64,000 nt of DNA from Lachnospiraceae bacterium (GCA_022791975.1 JAAWAC010000013.1:96707-160706), one strand, 5' to 3'; positions 26,726 through 38,748 are shown, counted from the stretch's first letter. Numbers and translations: made by a program. The notes: a model not told the origin generated them from the letters alone.

Positions 26726-26760
26726 TGGGAGGGTCAATCCCGCTATTACCACAAGGAGGT
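26726..26760 (+). promoter_or_regulatory. candidate L1-binding site before rplK
   Basis: A TGG-GGG-CCC-GCTATTA-CCA arrangement ends in the AAGGAGG of rplK. The same pattern recurs before rplA (27243-27278). Two short helices separated by an asymmetric loop resemble the 23S rRNA site of L1, so translational autoregulation is likely. No long stem or T run is present. Confidence 0.6.
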
Positions 26761-26767
26761 GCCTAAA

Positions 26768-27193
26768 ATGGCAAAAAAAGTAACAGGTTATAGTAAATTA
26801 CAGATTCCTGCTGGAAAGGCAACACCGGCTCCGCCTGTAGGTCCTGCATTAGGTCAGCACGGCGTAAACATCGTAGAGTTTACCAAGCAGTTTAATGCAA
26901 GAACCGCAGACCAGGACGGAATGATCATTCCGGTTGTTATCACAGTTTATGCAGACCGCTCTTTCAGCTTTATCACAAAGACCCCGCCTGCGGCAGTCCT
27001 TTTGAAGAAGGAGTGCAAGATCCAGTCTGGTTCCGGCGTGCCTAACAAGACAAAGGTAGCCACCATTACCAAGGCACAGCTGCAAAAGATTGCAGAGATT
27101 AAGATGCCGGATCTGAATGCGGCTAATGTGGATTCTGCTATGAGCATGATTGCAGGTACCGCGAGAAGCATGGGCATCACAGTCGTGGACTAA
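26768..27193 (+). CDS. rplK: 50S ribosomal protein L11
   Basis: A 141-residue L11 starting [20 protein letters not shown], with [11 protein letters not shown] and the C-terminal rRNA-binding domain. The ATG eight bases behind AAGGAGG is used, not the GTG three codons upstream. Confidence 0.97.
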   Translation: MAKKVTGYSKLQIPAGKATPAPPVGPALGQHGVNIVEFTKQFNARTADQDGMIIPVVITVYADRSFSFITKTPPAAVLLKKECKIQSGSGVPNKTKVATITKAQLQKIAEIKMPDLNAANVDSAMSMIAGTARSMGITVVD

Positions 27194-27242
27194 TCGCTGT
27201 AAAAATGCAGCAGGTGATTTGAAACTGGATAACAACAAACAA

Positions 27243-27278
27243 GTGGAAGGGCTAAGCCCGCAATTACCACCAGGAGGT
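27243..27278 (+). promoter_or_regulatory. candidate L1-binding site before rplA
   Basis: GTGG and CCAC enclose GGGC/GCCC, with the shared GCAATTACCAC and CAGGAGG. It is the second copy of the motif seen before rplK and overlaps the rplA ribosome-binding site. Confidence 0.6.
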
Positions 27279-27286
27279 TATTTAAT

Positions 27287-27979
27287 ATGAAACGAGGAAA
27301 GAGATACGTTGAGGCTGCAAAACTTTATGACAAACAGGCTCAATACGATAGAGATGAGGCAGTGGCCATCGTAAAAAAGCTGGCTGTTGCAAAATTTGAT
27401 GAGACCATCGAGGCTCATATCAGAACAGGCTGTGACGGACGTCACGCAGATCAGCAGATCCGCGGAGCTGTTGTGCTTCCCCATGGAACAGGCAAAACTG
27501 CACGGGTGCTGGTATTCGCCAAGAATGCCAAGGCAGACGAGGCTGAGGCTGCGGGGGCAGACTTTGTAGGAGCAGAGGAGCTGATCCCGAAGATTCAGAA
27601 TGAAGGCTGGCTGGATTTTGACGTGGTTGTGGCAACTCCCGATATGATGGGTGTTGTGGGACGTCTGGGCCGGGTGCTGGGACCCAAGGGTCTGATGCCC
27701 AACCCCAAGGCGGGTACTGTAACCATGGATGTGACCAAGGCCATCCAGGAGATCAAGGCTGGTAAGATTGAGTATCGTTTGGACAAAACCAATATTATCC
27801 ATGTGCCGATTGGAAAAGCTTCCTTCACCGAGGAGCAGTTAGCGGACAACTTCCAGACGCTTTTAGATGCAATCAATAAGGCAAAGCCTGCTGCCGTAAA
27901 GGGACAGTTCTTAAAGAGCGTAACCCTGGCTCCCACCATGGGCCCCGGCGTAAAGCTGAATCCGGCAAGAATCAGCTAA
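27287..27979 (+). CDS. rplA: 50S ribosomal protein L1
   Basis: A 230-residue L1, starting [16 protein letters not shown] and containing [18 protein letters not shown], the hallmark loop. It is a primary 23S rRNA binder and the known translational repressor of the L11 operon. Confidence 0.97.
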   Translation: MKRGKRYVEAAKLYDKQAQYDRDEAVAIVKKLAVAKFDETIEAHIRTGCDGRHADQQIRGAVVLPHGTGKTARVLVFAKNAKADEAEAAGADFVGAEELIPKIQNEGWLDFDVVVATPDMMGVVGRLGRVLGPKGLMPNPKAGTVTMDVTKAIQEIKAGKIEYRLDKTNIIHVPIGKASFTEEQLADNFQTLLDAINKAKPAAVKGQFLKSVTLAPTMGPGVKLNPARIS

Positions 27980-28041
27980 AATCAGCTGCCAAATAGATTG
28001 ACATTTAGATTTTAATATGATATGCTTTTACAGCATGAGCA

Positions 28042-28221
28042 CTACCCAAAGACAGCAGGTGCCGATAGGCATAAGGTTTCAAACGCCTGCCGAGGAGAGT
28101 CAAACTTCGAATCCCATCTGTCAGGTGAGTTCCTTAAGGGGGCTGTCCGGATCCGGCAAAAGCCGGGGGGATCGGAAGAATGAAAGAATATCCTCTCTGT
28201 CCTTAGGGCAGAGAGGTTTTT
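28042..28221 (+). ncRNA. L10 leader with attenuator
   Basis: The 290-bp gap between rplA and rplJ contains the CCAAAGACAGCAGGTGCC and GCCTGCCGAGG parts of the conserved L10(L8)-binding leader. At its 3' end the perfect hairpin CCTCTCTG/CAGAGAGG (28192-28216) is followed by TTTTT. L10-L12 binding to this leader controls rplJ-rplL in many bacteria. The terminator would let most transcripts stop before rplJ. Confidence 0.85.
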
Positions 28222-28267
28222 GTATGCAAGAGGGAGTGCCAAAATAAATAAAGGAGGTGCACCATTC

Positions 28268-28759
28268 GTGGCAAAAGTTGAGCTGAAAAAACCTGTGGTA
28301 GAAGAGATTGCTTCCTGTGTGGAAGGCGCAGCCTGTGCTGTTCTGGTAGACTACCGTGGTCTTACCGTGGAGCAGGATACCCGGTTCCGCAAGGAGCTGA
28401 GAGAAGCAGGCGTTATCTACAAGGTTTACAAAAACACAATGATGAATTTTGCATTCAAGGGCACAGAATTTGAGTGCCTGGCTCAGCACCTGGAAGGAAC
28501 CAATGCGCTTGCAGTTTCCAAGACAGATGCGACTGCTCCGGCGAGAATTATCGCCAAGTATGCAAAAGAGACCCAGAAGCTTGAGATGAGAGCTGGCGTG
28601 ATCGAGGGAACCTACTACGATGCAGTAGGTATGCAGGCAATCGCTGCTGTTCCGTCCAGAGAAGAGCTGCTGGGAAGATTGTTTGGCAGCATGAAGTCAC
28701 CCATCAGCAATCTGGCTCGGGTACTGAACCAGATCGCCGAGAAAAACGCAGAGGCTTAA
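28268..28759 (+). CDS. rplJ: 50S ribosomal protein L10
   Basis: A 163-residue stalk protein with a GTG start, ten bases behind AGGAGG. VDYRGLTVEQDTRFRKELRE and VYKNTMMNFAF are typical. Its C-terminal helix anchors L7/L12 dimers. Confidence 0.96.
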   Translation: MAKVELKKPVVEEIASCVEGAACAVLVDYRGLTVEQDTRFRKELREAGVIYKVYKNTMMNFAFKGTEFECLAQHLEGTNALAVSKTDATAPARIIAKYAKETQKLEMRAGVIEGTYYDAVGMQAIAAVPSREELLGRLFGSMKSPISNLARVLNQIAEKNAEA

Positions 28760-28854
28760 GCTTCTTAGGGAGGGCAAGCGAAAAGCGGGCCGCCTGGGGC
28801 TAGAGCAAAAGCAAAATAATAAAATTATCATGAAATAATCAGGAGGAAAATAAA

Positions 28855-29226
28855 ATGGCAAAGTTAACGACTGCAGAATTTATTGAAGCTATTAAAGAGC
28901 TGTCCGTATTAGAGCTGAATGAGCTGGTAAAGGCATGTGAGGAAGAGTTTGGCGTATCCGCAGCAGCCGGTGTGATGGTTGCAGCAGGTCCGGCCGCTCC
29001 CGAGGCTGAGGAGAAGGATTCCTTCGACGTAGAGCTGACCGCAGCTGGAGATTCCAAGGTTAAGGTTATCAAGGTGGTTCGCGATGCAACCGGCCTGGGC
29101 CTGAAGGAAGCAAAAGAGCTGGTAGACGGCGCTCCCAAGGTAGTAAAGGAAGGCGCTACCAAGGCAGAGGCCGAGGAGTTGAAGAAGAAATTCGAAGAGG
29201 TTGGTGCAACTGTAACCTTAAAGTAA
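28855..29226 (+). CDS. rplL: 50S ribosomal protein L7/L12
   Basis: A 123-residue protein starting [20 protein letters not shown], with an alanine-rich hinge and the C-terminal domain [20 protein letters not shown]. It recruits translation factors. A strong terminator lies just behind. Confidence 0.97.
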   Translation: MAKLTTAEFIEAIKELSVLELNELVKACEEEFGVSAAAGVMVAAGPAAPEAEEKDSFDVELTAAGDSKVKVIKVVRDATGLGLKEAKELVDGAPKVVKEGATKAEAEELKKKFEEVGATVTLK

Positions 29227-29239
29227 TCAACCGTTATGG

Positions 29240-29266
29240 GGGCACATCCTGGGATGTGCCCTTTTT
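29240..29266 (+). terminator. terminator after rplL
   Basis: A perfect 10-bp stem, GGGCACATCC with GGATGTGCCC, a two-base loop, then TTTTT. Confidence 0.93.
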
Positions 29267-29299
29267 GTCATAAAATAGAGGGTGAGGAGGATACCAAGA

Positions 29300-29777
29300 A
29301 TGAGGAAGGTATGGAATGTAACGGTTAATGGAACGGAGCATAAAATTGAGTATAAAACCGGATGGGGATCAAAGCTTCTTGTTGATGGGGCTACATATAA
29401 GTTGAAATCTCAGAATCCCTTTATTGTGTTGATTGATTGTCCCATTGTGATTGATGGAGCAGAAATTCGCATTGTGGCAATCGGAAACAAGGTGGATCTT
29501 GCAGTAAACGGTGTGTATCAGAGTAATCAGGAGAAATACATCCCGGTTCGGAACGTGCCAGGCCTGGGCCAATGTACTGTTGGGCTTAAGCTGTGTGGGT
29601 GGCTGGCTCCTCTGTGGTGCTCTGGGAATTCTTTTGGGAATTTTGTTTGGCTACCAGTACATTAATCAGAACCTGAAGGAAAAGAATGGCCTGGTTATTG
29701 TCATGTTTGTGATCTGCACGGCTATTCAGGTGGGCATTTGCTATCTGGTTAATTTCTCAGGGCTGCTTTATTATTAA
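29300..29777 (+). pseudogene. membrane protein gene broken by one extra base
   Basis: The first 88 codons encode a soluble beta-rich domain (MRKVWNVTVNGTEHKIEYKT). At 29563-29564 an extra C shifts the frame. Reading CCA-GGC-TGG-GCC without it restores NVPGWANVLLGLSCVGGWLL and two more helices ending LVNFSGLLYY. So a single +1 change separates the two halves. The intact family, with this beta domain and three membrane helices, occurs in Lachnospiraceae without known function. A GGTGAGGAGG site precedes the ATG. A sequencing error in the short C run is the alternative. Confidence 0.72.
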
Positions 29778-29859
29778 GCATTACGGCCACTGTACCGTGC
29801 AAAATCAGGGATGACAAGTATATTCGGCCGTATGGCTGTAGTTGATAGGAGGAAGAGCA

Positions 29860-30498
29860 GTGGACTATAGAAACGATTTTGAACAGCCGCCGGAGCAGCC
29901 TGCAGGCAACGGCTATAATGGCGGAAACGGCTACAACGGAAATAACGGTTATAATAGTGGTAACGGAAACGGTTACAACGGAAATAACGGTTATAATGGT
30001 GGCAATGGAAATAACGGTTATAATGGTGGTAACGGAAACGGTTATAACGGAAATAACGGTTATAATGGCGGCAATGGCTATAACGGAAATAATGGCTACA
30101 ATGTCTATCAGGGTCCCCAGGTTATTGTGGGCGAACCGGATAACAGTGGTAGCAGTACCTTTGCGGTAGTATCTCTGGTATTGGGCATTCTGGGATTGGT
30201 TTTTGTTTGCTGTCTCTATTGGCTATCCCTGATTATGGGTATTATTGGCTTGGTGTTGGGAATTATCAGTCTGGTGCAGAACCGGGATGGCAAAGGGTTA
30301 GCTATTGCGGGTACGGTTCTCAATGGCCTTTCCGTGTTAATATCCATTTTGCTGCTTGTGCTTGTTCTGACTATGGGGATTGGCCTGGATGACTGGACGG
30401 GGAGCTACATGAATAACACGCAGTATGAGAAGAGCCTGGAGTTGGATGAGAATGTTTCTCAGCTTCCAGCAAGTCCTCTGGTGATCACCCTGGAGTGA
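29860..30498 (+). CDS. Asn/Gly/Tyr-repeat protein with DUF4190-type membrane domain
   Basis: A 212-residue protein with a GTG start seven bases behind AGGAGG. Residues 16-82 are a low-complexity array of [12 protein letters not shown] and GGN units, encoded by nearly identical 9- to 33-base DNA repeats. Residues about 98-170 are two to three hydrophobic helices of DUF4190 type ([12 protein letters not shown]...[20 protein letters not shown], with [14 protein letters not shown]). The disordered tail is presumably cytoplasmic. Function unknown; similar tails are used for protein-protein or condensate-like contacts. It lies between rplL and rpoB. Confidence 0.82.
   Translation: MDYRNDFEQPPEQPAGNGYNGGNGYNGNNGYNSGNGNGYNGNNGYNGGNGNNGYNGGNGNGYNGNNGYNGGNGYNGNNGYNVYQGPQVIVGEPDNSGSSTFAVVSLVLGILGLVFVCCLYWLSLIMGIIGLVLGIISLVQNRDGKGLAIAGTVLNGLSVLISILLLVLVLTMGIGLDDWTGSYMNNTQYEKSLELDENVSQLPASPLVITLE
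29908..30102 (+). repeat. tandem coding repeats ([12 protein letters not shown] array)
   Basis: Units such as GGAAACGGTTACAACGGA and AATAACGGTTATAATGGT recur back to back in frame. Copies differ mostly at third positions, so the array has expanded and then drifted while its protein sequence was kept. Confidence 0.85.
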
Positions 30499-30516
30499 GA
30501 AGAAGCAGGTTTTAGA

Positions 30517-30948
30517 ATGAAGAAATATCAGGTTACATGGGAAACGGTTTTCTTTTATATAGGAATACTGGGAATGATAGCTGCGGCAGGAGCCGCAGCT
30601 ATTGTTCGTCAAAAAGGGATCCATTTAAGCGGGCAGCTTCTTCCCTGTATGCTGTATACTCTGACCGGGATTCCCTGTCCCGGCTGTGGGGGTACACGAG
30701 CTGTGGATTATTTGTTTCAGGGACGCATTCTGGACAGCCTGTTGGCGCATCCACTTGTGATTTATATGGTCCTGTTTTATTTGTACTTTCTGGGCAGCTA
30801 TGGATATGAGAAGTTTCTGAAAAAACGCGTATTTTCCATCTGGCATCTGGCTGCCTTTCGGGAACTGCTGGTGGGCGGAGGCGTGTTGCTGGTGTTGCAG
30901 TGGATGGCAAAGCTGGTTTTGTGGACAAATACTGGAAAATTATGTTGA
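30517..30948 (+). CDS. DUF2752 membrane protein
   Basis: A 143-residue protein with about three membrane helices and the DUF2752 signature LTGIPCPGCGGTRAVDYLFQ. The CPGCG cysteines are invariant in the family. Its role is unknown; it frequently accompanies DUF4190 proteins, as here, 18 bp upstream. Its stop codon overlaps the -35 element of the rpoB promoter. Confidence 0.85.
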   Translation: MKKYQVTWETVFFYIGILGMIAAAGAAAIVRQKGIHLSGQLLPCMLYTLTGIPCPGCGGTRAVDYLFQGRILDSLLAHPLVIYMVLFYLYFLGSYGYEKFLKKRVFSIWHLAAFRELLVGGGVLLVLQWMAKLVLWTNTGKLC

Positions 30949-30973
30949 CATGTAGAAAAGTATGTGTTATCAT
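30945..30973 (+). promoter_or_regulatory. rpoBC promoter
   Basis: TTGACA and TATCAT are 17 bp apart. The leader to rpoB is about 95 bases. The position explains how rpoBC can be expressed independently of rplJL in spite of the inserted genes. Confidence 0.82.
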
Positions 30974-31075
30974 GGAAAATGCACTATTGTGGTGACATAG
31001 GCTTTTTATTCCGGCTATTTGTGCAGGAAAAGCTATAAATGCCGCATTTAGAAAGAAAGTAAGGGGTGAACGTCA

Positions 31076-34000
31076 ATGGAAAAGAACAGAATCCGTCCTA
31101 TTGTAACCGGTAAAAGTTCGAGAATGAGCTATTCAAGACAAAAAGAAGTTCTGGAAATGCCCAACCTGATTGAGGTTCAGAAGGATTCCTATCAGTGGTT
31201 TCTGGATGAAGGCCTGCGGGAGGTTTTTGCAGATATTTCTCCCATCGCAGATTACAGCGGACATTTGAGTCTTGAATTTGTGGATTTCACACTCTGTACT
31301 GGTGAGGGCGATATCAAATATACCATCGAGGAATGTAAAGAGAGAGATGCCACCTATGCAGCACCCCTGAAGGTAAAGGTGCGTCTTTACAATAAAGAGA
31401 CAGATGAGATTAATGAGCATGAGATATTCATGGGTGATTTGCCCCTAATGACGGAGACAGGCACCTTTGTAATCAATGGTGCGGAGCGTATCATTGTCAG
31501 CCAGCTGGTTCGTTCCCCTGGTATTTACTATGCCATTGACCATGATAAGGTGGGTAAAAGACTGTTTTCCTCCACTGTGATTCCAAACCGCGGTGCGTGG
31601 CTGGAATATGAGACGGACTCCAATGATATTTTCTATGTGCGTGTAGACAGAACCAGAAAGGTCCCCATTACGGTATTGGTGCGTGCTTTGGGATGGGGAA
31701 CCAATGCAGAGATTATAGAGCTGTTCGGCGAGGAGCCGAAGATTATGGCCACCCTGACCAAGGATACGGCGGAAAACTATCAGGAGGGTCTCTTAGAGCT
31801 GTACAAAAAAATCCGTCCTGGTGAGCCTCTGGCTGTAGAGAGCGCAGAGAGCCTGATTACCAGTATGTTCTTTGACCCCAGAAGATATGACCTGGCTAAG
31901 GTGGGACGCTATAAATTTAATAAGAAGCTTTTGCTGAAAAATAGAATCCGTTACCAGACTCTGGCGGAGGATGTGGTGGATACTACCACGGGAGAGATCC
32001 TGGCGGAGGCCGGCACGGAGATTACGGCGGAGTTGGCTGATAAGATCCAGAACGCCGCAGTTCCTTTTGTGATGATTCGCCATGAGGAGCGGGATGTCCG
32101 TGTAATCTCCAATATGATGGTGGATCTCAGAAGCTTTGTGGATGTAGATCCCAAAGAGGTGGGGATTACAGAATTAGTATATTATCCGGCACTGGAAAAA
32201 ATACTGGAAGAAAATAGCGATCTGGAGGACATAAAAGCAGCCATTCGCAGGAATGTGCATGAGCTGATCCCCAAGCATATTACCAAGGAGGATATCATTG
32301 CCTCCATTAACTATAACATGCATCTGGAATACGGCATGGGCAACGACGACGATATCGACCATTTAGGCAATCGCCGGATTCGCTCCGTGGGCGAGCTTTT
32401 GCAGAATCAGTACCGCATTGGTCTGTCCCGTCTGGAGAGAGTTGTCCGGGAGCGTATGACCACCCAGGATCAGGAGGGCATTACCCCCCAGTCTCTGATC
32501 AATATTAAGCCGGTGACGGCGGCGGTGAAGGAGTTCTTTGGATCCTCTCAGCTATCCCAGTTTATGGACCAGAATAATCCCCTGGGTGAGCTGACTCACA
32601 AGCGGCGTCTGTCTGCCCTGGGTCCTGGCGGCTTGTCCAGAGACCGGGCCGGATTTGAGGTGCGCGACGTACACTACTCCCATTACGGAAGAATGTGTCC
32701 CATTGAGACCCCTGAAGGTCCTAATATCGGTCTGATTAACTCACTGGCTTGCTATGCCAGAATCAACGAATATGGGTTTGTGGAGGCTCCCTACCGGAGA
32801 ATCGACAAGACAGACCCCAAGAATCCCCGGGTAATTGATGAGGTGGTTTATATGACTGCCGACGAGGAGGACAATTACCATGTGGCCCAGGCCAATGAGG
32901 CTCTGGACGAAGAGGGACATTTTATCCGGAAGAACGTATCCGGACGTTACCGGGAAGAGACCCAGGAATATGAGCGTTCCATGTTTGACTATATGGACGT
33001 TTCTCCCAAGATGGTGTTCTCTGTGGCTACAGCTCTGATTCCCTTCCTGGAGAATGACGATGCCAACCGGGCTCTGATGGGTTCCAACATGCAGAGGCAG
33101 GCCGTGCCACTCTTGGTGACGGAGGCTCCTGTGGTGGGAACTGGTATGGAGACCAAGGCAGCGGTGGACTCCGGCGTGTGTGTGCTGGCCAGACGGGCCG
33201 GTGTGGTGGAGCGGGCTGTATCCAATGAGATTGTGGTGAAATGTGCTGATGGCACCCGGGATACCTACCGGCTGACCAAGTTTGCCCGCAGTAATCAGAG
33301 TAACTGCTACAACCAGAAGCCCATTGTATTTAAGGGTGACAAGGTGGAAGAGGGTCAGGTTATTGCAGACGGACCTTCTACCTCCAACGGAGAGATTGCC
33401 CTGGGGAAAAATCCTCTTATCGGATTTATGACCTGGGAGGGCTATAACTACGAGGACGCAGTATTATTAAGTGAGAGACTGGTGCAGGAGGATGTATATA
33501 CCTCCGTGCACATTGAGGAATATGAGGCGGAGGCCCGGGATACCAAACTGGGACCTGAGGAAATCACCCGGGATGTGCCCGGTGTGGGAGACGACGCCTT
33601 AAAGGATCTGGATGAGCGGGGAATTATTCGCATAGGCGCAGAGGTGCGGGCTGGCGATATTCTGGTGGGGAAGGTAACCCCCAAGGGAGAGACGGAGCTG
33701 ACAGCGGAAGAGCGGCTGCTTCGGGCTATCTTTGGAGAAAAGGCCAGGGAGGTCCGGGATACCTCCTTAAAGGTACCTCACGGGGAATATGGTATCGTGG
33801 TGGATGCCAAGGTATTTACCCGGGAGAACGGCGATGAACTGCCTCCAGGCGTGAATCAGTCCGTGCGCATTTATATTGCCCAGAAGCGGAAGATTTCCGT
33901 GGGTGACAAGATGGCAGGCCGCCATGGAAACAAGGGTGTGGTTTCCCGGGTACTTCCCGTGGAGGATATGCCTTTTCTGCCAAACGGACGCCCCCTGGAT

Positions 34001-34930
34001 ATCGTATTGAATCCCTTAGGTGTGCCCTCCCGTATGAACATCGGACAGGTATTGGAGATTCACCTGAGTCTGGCGGCCAAGGCCCTGGGCTTCCAGGTAG
34101 CCACGCCAGTGTTTGACGGGGCAAACGAAGTGGATATTATGGACACTCTGGACTTGGCAAATGATTATGTAAATCTGGACTGGGAAGAGTTCGAGGCCAG
34201 ACATAAGGAGGAGTTGCTTCCGGAGGTTTTGGAATATCTGTATAAGAACCGGGATCACAGAGAGGTCTGGAAGGGCGTGCCTATTTCCAGAGATGGAAAG
34301 GTGCGGCTTCGTGACGGACGGACCGGGGAATATTTTGACAGTCCCGTTACCATCGGGCATATGCATTACCTGAAGCTTCATCACCTGGTGGATGACAAGA
34401 TTCATGCCCGCTCCACAGGACCATACTCTCTGGTAACCCAGCAGCCACTGGGCGGAAAGGCTCAGTTTGGCGGACAGCGCTTCGGTGAGATGGAGGTATG
34501 GGCTCTGGAGGCCTACGGTGCATCCTACACCCTCCAGGAGATTCTGACCATGAAGTCCGACGATGTGGTGGGCCGGGTGAAAACTTACGAGGCCATTATC
34601 AAGGGCGACAACATTCCGGAGCCGGGAATCCCTGAATCCTTCAAGGTGCTCTTAAAGGAATTGCAGTCTCTGGGACTGGATGTACGGGTGCTCAGGGAGG
34701 ACAATACGGAAGTGAAGATCATGGAGACCAGCGATTACGGCGAGGTGGATCTGCGCTCTATCATTGAGGGAGATCGGAACTTTGGCGGTGACGAGGAGTC
34801 CTTCCGTGATTACGGATTCCAGAAGCAGGAATTTGAAGGCGACGAGCTGGTGGACATCGAGGAAGAGGAAGAAGACGACGAGGACGATGAGTTCCCGGAT
34901 TTTGATGACGTGTTGGATGACGAAGAATAG
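31076..34930 (+). CDS. rpoB: RNA polymerase beta subunit
   Basis: A 1284-residue RpoB of full length. The rifampicin region around residue 490-530 has [20 protein letters not shown] followed by [20 protein letters not shown], without known resistance substitutions at the usual serine, histidine and aspartate positions. The C-terminus ends in a long acidic tail ([18 protein letters not shown]), typical of clostridia. AAGGGGTGAA precedes the ATG; rpoC begins 15 bp after the stop. Confidence 0.98.
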   Translation: MEKNRIRPIVTGKSSRMSYSRQKEVLEMPNLIEVQKDSYQWFLDEGLREVFADISPIADYSGHLSLEFVDFTLCTGEGDIKYTIEECKERDATYAAPLKVKVRLYNKETDEINEHEIFMGDLPLMTETGTFVINGAERIIVSQLVRSPGIYYAIDHDKVGKRLFSSTVIPNRGAWLEYETDSNDIFYVRVDRTRKVPITVLVRALGWGTNAEIIELFGEEPKIMATLTKDTAENYQEGLLELYKKIRPGEPLAVESAESLITSMFFDPRRYDLAKVGRYKFNKKLLLKNRIRYQTLAEDVVDTTTGEILAEAGTEITAELADKIQNAAVPFVMIRHEERDVRVISNMMVDLRSFVDVDPKEVGITELVYYPALEKILEENSDLEDIKAAIRRNVHELIPKHITKEDIIASINYNMHLEYGMGNDDDIDHLGNRRIRSVGELLQNQYRIGLSRLERVVRERMTTQDQEGITPQSLINIKPVTAAVKEFFGSSQLSQFMDQNNPLGELTHKRRLSALGPGGLSRDRAGFEVRDVHYSHYGRMCPIETPEGPNIGLINSLACYARINEYGFVEAPYRRIDKTDPKNPRVIDEVVYMTADEEDNYHVAQANEALDEEGHFIRKNVSGRYREETQEYERSMFDYMDVSPKMVFSVATALIPFLENDDANRALMGSNMQRQAVPLLVTEAPVVGTGMETKAAVDSGVCVLARRAGVVERAVSNEIVVKCADGTRDTYRLTKFARSNQSNCYNQKPIVFKGDKVEEGQVIADGPSTSNGEIALGKNPLIGFMTWEGYNYEDAVLLSERLVQEDVYTSVHIEEYEAEARDTKLGPEEITRDVPGVGDDALKDLDERGIIRIGAEVRAGDILVGKVTPKGETELTAEERLLRAIFGEKAREVRDTSLKVPHGEYGIVVDAKVFTRENGDELPPGVNQSVRIYIAQKRKISVGDKMAGRHGNKGVVSRVLPVEDMPFLPNGRPLDIVLNPLGVPSRMNIGQVLEIHLSLAAKALGFQVATPVFDGANEVDIMDTLDLANDYVNLDWEEFEARHKEELLPEVLEYLYKNRDHREVWKGVPISRDGKVRLRDGRTGEYFDSPVTIGHMHYLKLHHLVDDKIHARSTGPYSLVTQQPLGGKAQFGGQRFGEMEVWALEAYGASYTLQEILTMKSDDVVGRVKTYEAIIKGDNIPEPGIPESFKVLLKELQSLGLDVRVLREDNTEVKIMETSDYGEVDLRSIIEGDRNFGGDEESFRDYGFQKQEFEGDELVDIEEEEEDDEDDEFPDFDDVLDDEE

Positions 34931-34945
34931 AAGGGAGTGCCACAC

Positions 34946-37900
34946 ATGCCAGAGACGACAAATAATGAAGTGTATCAGCCGATGACCTTTGATGCCATCA
35001 AGATTGGTCTTGCTTCTCCGGAAAAGATTCGGGAGTGGTCCAGGGGTGAGGTAAAAAAGCCCGAGACCATTAATTACCGGACTTTGAAGCCGGAAAAGGA
35101 TGGCCTGTATTGTGAGCGCATCTTTGGACCCAGCAAGGACTGGGAATGTCATTGTGGAAAATATAAGAAGATCAGATATAAAGGCGTTGTCTGCGACCGC
35201 TGCGGGGTGGAGGTAACCAAGTCCAATGTCCGCCGGGAGCGCATGGGGCATATTGAGTTGGCGGCTCCGGTTTCTCATATCTGGTATTTTAAGGGAATCC
35301 CCAGTCGTATGGGCTTGATCCTGGATCTGTCTCCCAGAACCCTGGAGAAAGTGCTGTATTTTGCTTCCTATATTGTACTGGATCCGGGAGACACCAGTCT
35401 CCAGTATAAGCAGATTCTCACGGAAAAAGAGTACCAGGATGAGCGGGAGAAATATGGAAACCGCTTCCGTGTAGGCATGGGTGCGGAGTCTATCCAGGAG
35501 CTTCTGCGTGCCATTGACCTGGAGAAGGAGTCCACAGAGCTAAAAGCAGCCCTGAAGGATGCCACCGGACAGAAGCGCGCCCGCATTATTAAGCGCCTGG
35601 AGGTGGTAGAGGCTTTCCACGGCTCCGGAAACAAGCCGGAGTGGATGATTATGGATGCCATTCCTGTGATCCCGCCGGATCTGCGTCCCATGGTGCAGCT
35701 GGACGGCGGACGTTTTGCCACGTCAGATTTAAATGATTTATACAGAAGAATTATCAACCGCAACAACCGTTTAAAACGGCTGTTGGAGCTGGGAGCGCCA
35801 GACATTATCGTGAGAAATGAAAAGCGCATGCTTCAGGAGGCGGTGGATGCCCTTATAGACAATGGACGGAGAGGACGTCCTGTGACCGGGCCGGGAAACC
35901 GGGCCCTGAAATCCCTCTCCGATATGCTGAAAGGAAAATCCGGACGTTTCCGTCAGAATCTTCTGGGTAAGCGCGTGGATTACTCCGGACGTTCTGTTAT
36001 CGTGGTAGGACCAGAGCTGAAAATTTACCAGTGTGGTCTGCCCAAGGAGATGGCCATTGAGCTGTTTAAGCCCTTTGTCATGAAGGAGCTGGTGCAGAAT
36101 GGCACGGCCCACAACATCAAGAGCGCCAAAAAGATGGTGGAGCGCCAGGTACAGCCGGAGGTGTGGGATGTACTGGAGGAGGTTATCAAAGAGCATCCGG
36201 TGATGCTGAACCGGGCCCCTACTCTGCATCGACTGGGAATCCAGGCCTTTGAGCCCATTCTGGTAGAGGGTAAGGCCATTAAGCTTCATCCTCTGGTGTG
36301 TACTGCTTTTAACGCAGACTTTGACGGAGACCAGATGACGGTGCATCTGCCCCTTTCCGTGGAGGCTCAGGCTGAGTGTCGGTTCCTGCTGTTGTCTCCC
36401 AACAACCTGTTAAAGCCTTCTGATGGAGGTCCGGTGGCTGTCCCTTCCCAGGATATGGTGCTGGGTATCTATTACCTGACCCAGGAGCGTCCGGGAGAGA
36501 TGGGAGAGGGCAAGTATTTTAAGAGTGTAAACGAGGCTATCTTGGCCTATGAAAACGGAATTATCAAACTGCAAAGCCGGATTAAGGTGCGGGTAAGCAA
36601 AAAGCTTCCCGATGGCAGTGTGATTTCCGATATGATTGATTCCACCATGGGGCGTTTTATCTTCAATGAGATTTTGCCCCAGGATCTGGGATTTGTGGAC
36701 AGAACCGTGCCAGGCAATGAGCTGAAGCTGGAGGTTGATTTCCATGTGGGCAAAAAGGGCCTGAAGCAAATTCTGGAGAAGGTTATCAATACCCACGGAG
36801 CTACCAAGACGGCAGAGGTGCTGGATGATATTAAGGCCATGGGCTATAAATATTCCACCCGAGCGGCCATGACTGTATCCATTTCGGATATGACCGTGCC
36901 CCCGGAGAAGCCGGAGCTCATTGCAAAAGCGCAGGATACGGTGGACCGGATCACCCGCAACTATAAGCGTGGCCTGATTACCGAGGAGGAGCGCTACAAG
37001 GAGGTTGTGGAGACCTGGAAGGAAACGGACAAAGTGCTGACCAAGGCCCTTCTGGATGGTCTGGATAAGTATAACAACATTTATATGATGGCAGACTCCG
37101 GCGCCCGTGGATCCGATAAGCAGATTAAACAGTTGGCTGGCATGCGTGGATTGATGTCAGATACCACGGGACATACCATAGAGCTGCCTATTAAGTCCAA
37201 CTTCCGTGAGGGACTGGACGTACTGGAGTATTTCATGTCCGCCCACGGCGCACGCAAGGGTCTGTCTGACACGGCTCTGCGTACAGCAGACTCCGGTTAT
37301 TTGACTCGTCGTCTGGTGGATGTTTCCCAGGAGCAGATTATCCGGGAGATTGATTGCTCAGAGGGGAAGGAAATCCCCGGCATGTATGTAAAGGCCTTTA
37401 TGGATGGCAAGCAGGAGATTGAAATCCTCCAGGAGCGTCTTACGGGACGGTTTTCCTGTGAGACCATCTGTGACAGAGAGGGGAATGTGATTGTAAAGGC
37501 CAATCACATGATTACTCCCAGGCGGGCGGAAGCCATTATAAAGAACGGGGTGGATGCGGACGGCAACCCCTATGACAAGGTGAAGATCCGTACCATTTTG
37601 ACCTGTAAATCCCATATTGGAATCTGTGCCAAGTGCTATGGATCCAACATGGCTACAGGGGAGGCCGTGCAGGTAGGAGAGTCCGTGGGAATTATTGCGG
37701 CTCAGTCCATCGGAGAGCCGGGTACCCAGCTGACCATGCGTACCTTCCATACCGGTGGCGTGGCCGGTGGCGATATTACCCAGGGTCTTCCCCGTGTGGA
37801 GGAGCTTTTCGAGGCCAGAAAGCCCAAGGGCTTGGCCATTATCACGGAGATTCCAGGTACAGTGACCATTCTGGACACCAAGAAAAAGCGGGAGATCCAG

Positions 37901-38683
37901 GTGACCCGGGACAATGGAGAGTCCAAGACCTATCTGATTCCCTATGGTTCCCGTATGAAGGTGCAGGACGGCCAGGTTCTGGAGGCCGGTGACGAGCTTA
38001 CCGAGGGTAGCGTGAATCCCCACGACATCCTGAAGATTAAGGGAATCCGGGCAGTACAGGATTACATGATTCAGGAGGTACAGCGAGTGTACCGTCTCCA
38101 GGGTGTGGAGATCAATGATAAGCACATCGAGGTAATTGTGCGCCAGATGCTGAAAAAGATCCGGGTGGAGAATAATGGAGATTCGGAGCTTCTTCCTGGC
38201 ACTCTTGTGGATGTGTTGGAGTTTGATGATGTCAATGAACAGCTGATTCGGGAGGGCAAGCAGCCGGCTGAGGGCAAGCAGGTGATGTTGGGTATTACCA
38301 AGGCTTCTCTGGCCACCAATTCCTTCCTGTCTGCGGCTTCCTTCCAGGAAACCACCAAGGTGTTAACTGAGGCGGCTATTAAGGGCAAGGTAGACCCCCT
38401 TATCGGTCTCAAAGAGAACGTTATCATCGGAAAGCTGATTCCGGCCGGTACTGGCTTAAAGCGTTACCGGAATGTGAAGCTGGACAGTGATATGGAGACG
38501 CTGGAGGAACTGGATGAGTTGGAAGGCGTCGAAGAAGTGGAGCTGGAGGAGAGCCAGGAGCTTGACTTTGACTTGGAGGAGCTTTCTGACGAGGAATACT
38601 CGGATGATATGACGGACCAGGAAGAGGCAGATGAGGACGTGACTGCTGAAGAAGAGGCGGAAGAGGAGCCGGCTGAGGTGTAG
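34946..38683 (+). CDS. rpoC: RNA polymerase beta' subunit
   Basis: A 1245-residue RpoC. The N-terminal zinc site is [20 protein letters not shown] near residues 68-87, and the catalytic NADFDGDQM is at about 456-464. The second zinc cluster region CDREGN...[13 protein letters not shown] and the trigger-loop/bridge region ([16 protein letters not shown]) are intact. The C-terminus has an acidic extension. The ATG eight bases after AAGGGAG is used; a GTG three codons upstream overlaps that site. Confidence 0.98.
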   Translation: MPETTNNEVYQPMTFDAIKIGLASPEKIREWSRGEVKKPETINYRTLKPEKDGLYCERIFGPSKDWECHCGKYKKIRYKGVVCDRCGVEVTKSNVRRERMGHIELAAPVSHIWYFKGIPSRMGLILDLSPRTLEKVLYFASYIVLDPGDTSLQYKQILTEKEYQDEREKYGNRFRVGMGAESIQELLRAIDLEKESTELKAALKDATGQKRARIIKRLEVVEAFHGSGNKPEWMIMDAIPVIPPDLRPMVQLDGGRFATSDLNDLYRRIINRNNRLKRLLELGAPDIIVRNEKRMLQEAVDALIDNGRRGRPVTGPGNRALKSLSDMLKGKSGRFRQNLLGKRVDYSGRSVIVVGPELKIYQCGLPKEMAIELFKPFVMKELVQNGTAHNIKSAKKMVERQVQPEVWDVLEEVIKEHPVMLNRAPTLHRLGIQAFEPILVEGKAIKLHPLVCTAFNADFDGDQMTVHLPLSVEAQAECRFLLLSPNNLLKPSDGGPVAVPSQDMVLGIYYLTQERPGEMGEGKYFKSVNEAILAYENGIIKLQSRIKVRVSKKLPDGSVISDMIDSTMGRFIFNEILPQDLGFVDRTVPGNELKLEVDFHVGKKGLKQILEKVINTHGATKTAEVLDDIKAMGYKYSTRAAMTVSISDMTVPPEKPELIAKAQDTVDRITRNYKRGLITEEERYKEVVETWKETDKVLTKALLDGLDKYNNIYMMADSGARGSDKQIKQLAGMRGLMSDTTGHTIELPIKSNFREGLDVLEYFMSAHGARKGLSDTALRTADSGYLTRRLVDVSQEQIIREIDCSEGKEIPGMYVKAFMDGKQEIEILQERLTGRFSCETICDREGNVIVKANHMITPRRAEAIIKNGVDADGNPYDKVKIRTILTCKSHIGICAKCYGSNMATGEAVQVGESVGIIAAQSIGEPGTQLTMRTFHTGGVAGGDITQGLPRVEELFEARKPKGLAIITEIPGTVTILDTKKKREIQVTRDNGESKTYLIPYGSRMKVQDGQVLEAGDELTEGSVNPHDILKIKGIRAVQDYMIQEVQRVYRLQGVEINDKHIEVIVRQMLKKIRVENNGDSELLPGTLVDVLEFDDVNEQLIREGKQPAEGKQVMLGITKASLATNSFLSAASFQETTKVLTEAAIKGKVDPLIGLKENVIIGKLIPAGTGLKRYRNVKLDSDMETLEELDELEGVEEVELEESQELDFDLEELSDEEYSDDMTDQEEADEDVTAEEEAEEEPAEV

Positions 38684-38748
38684 AGCCAAAGCCTGGAGGC
38701 CTGTAAAAGAGCTGTCCTTGACAGAAGGACCAGCATAAAATAAGATAG

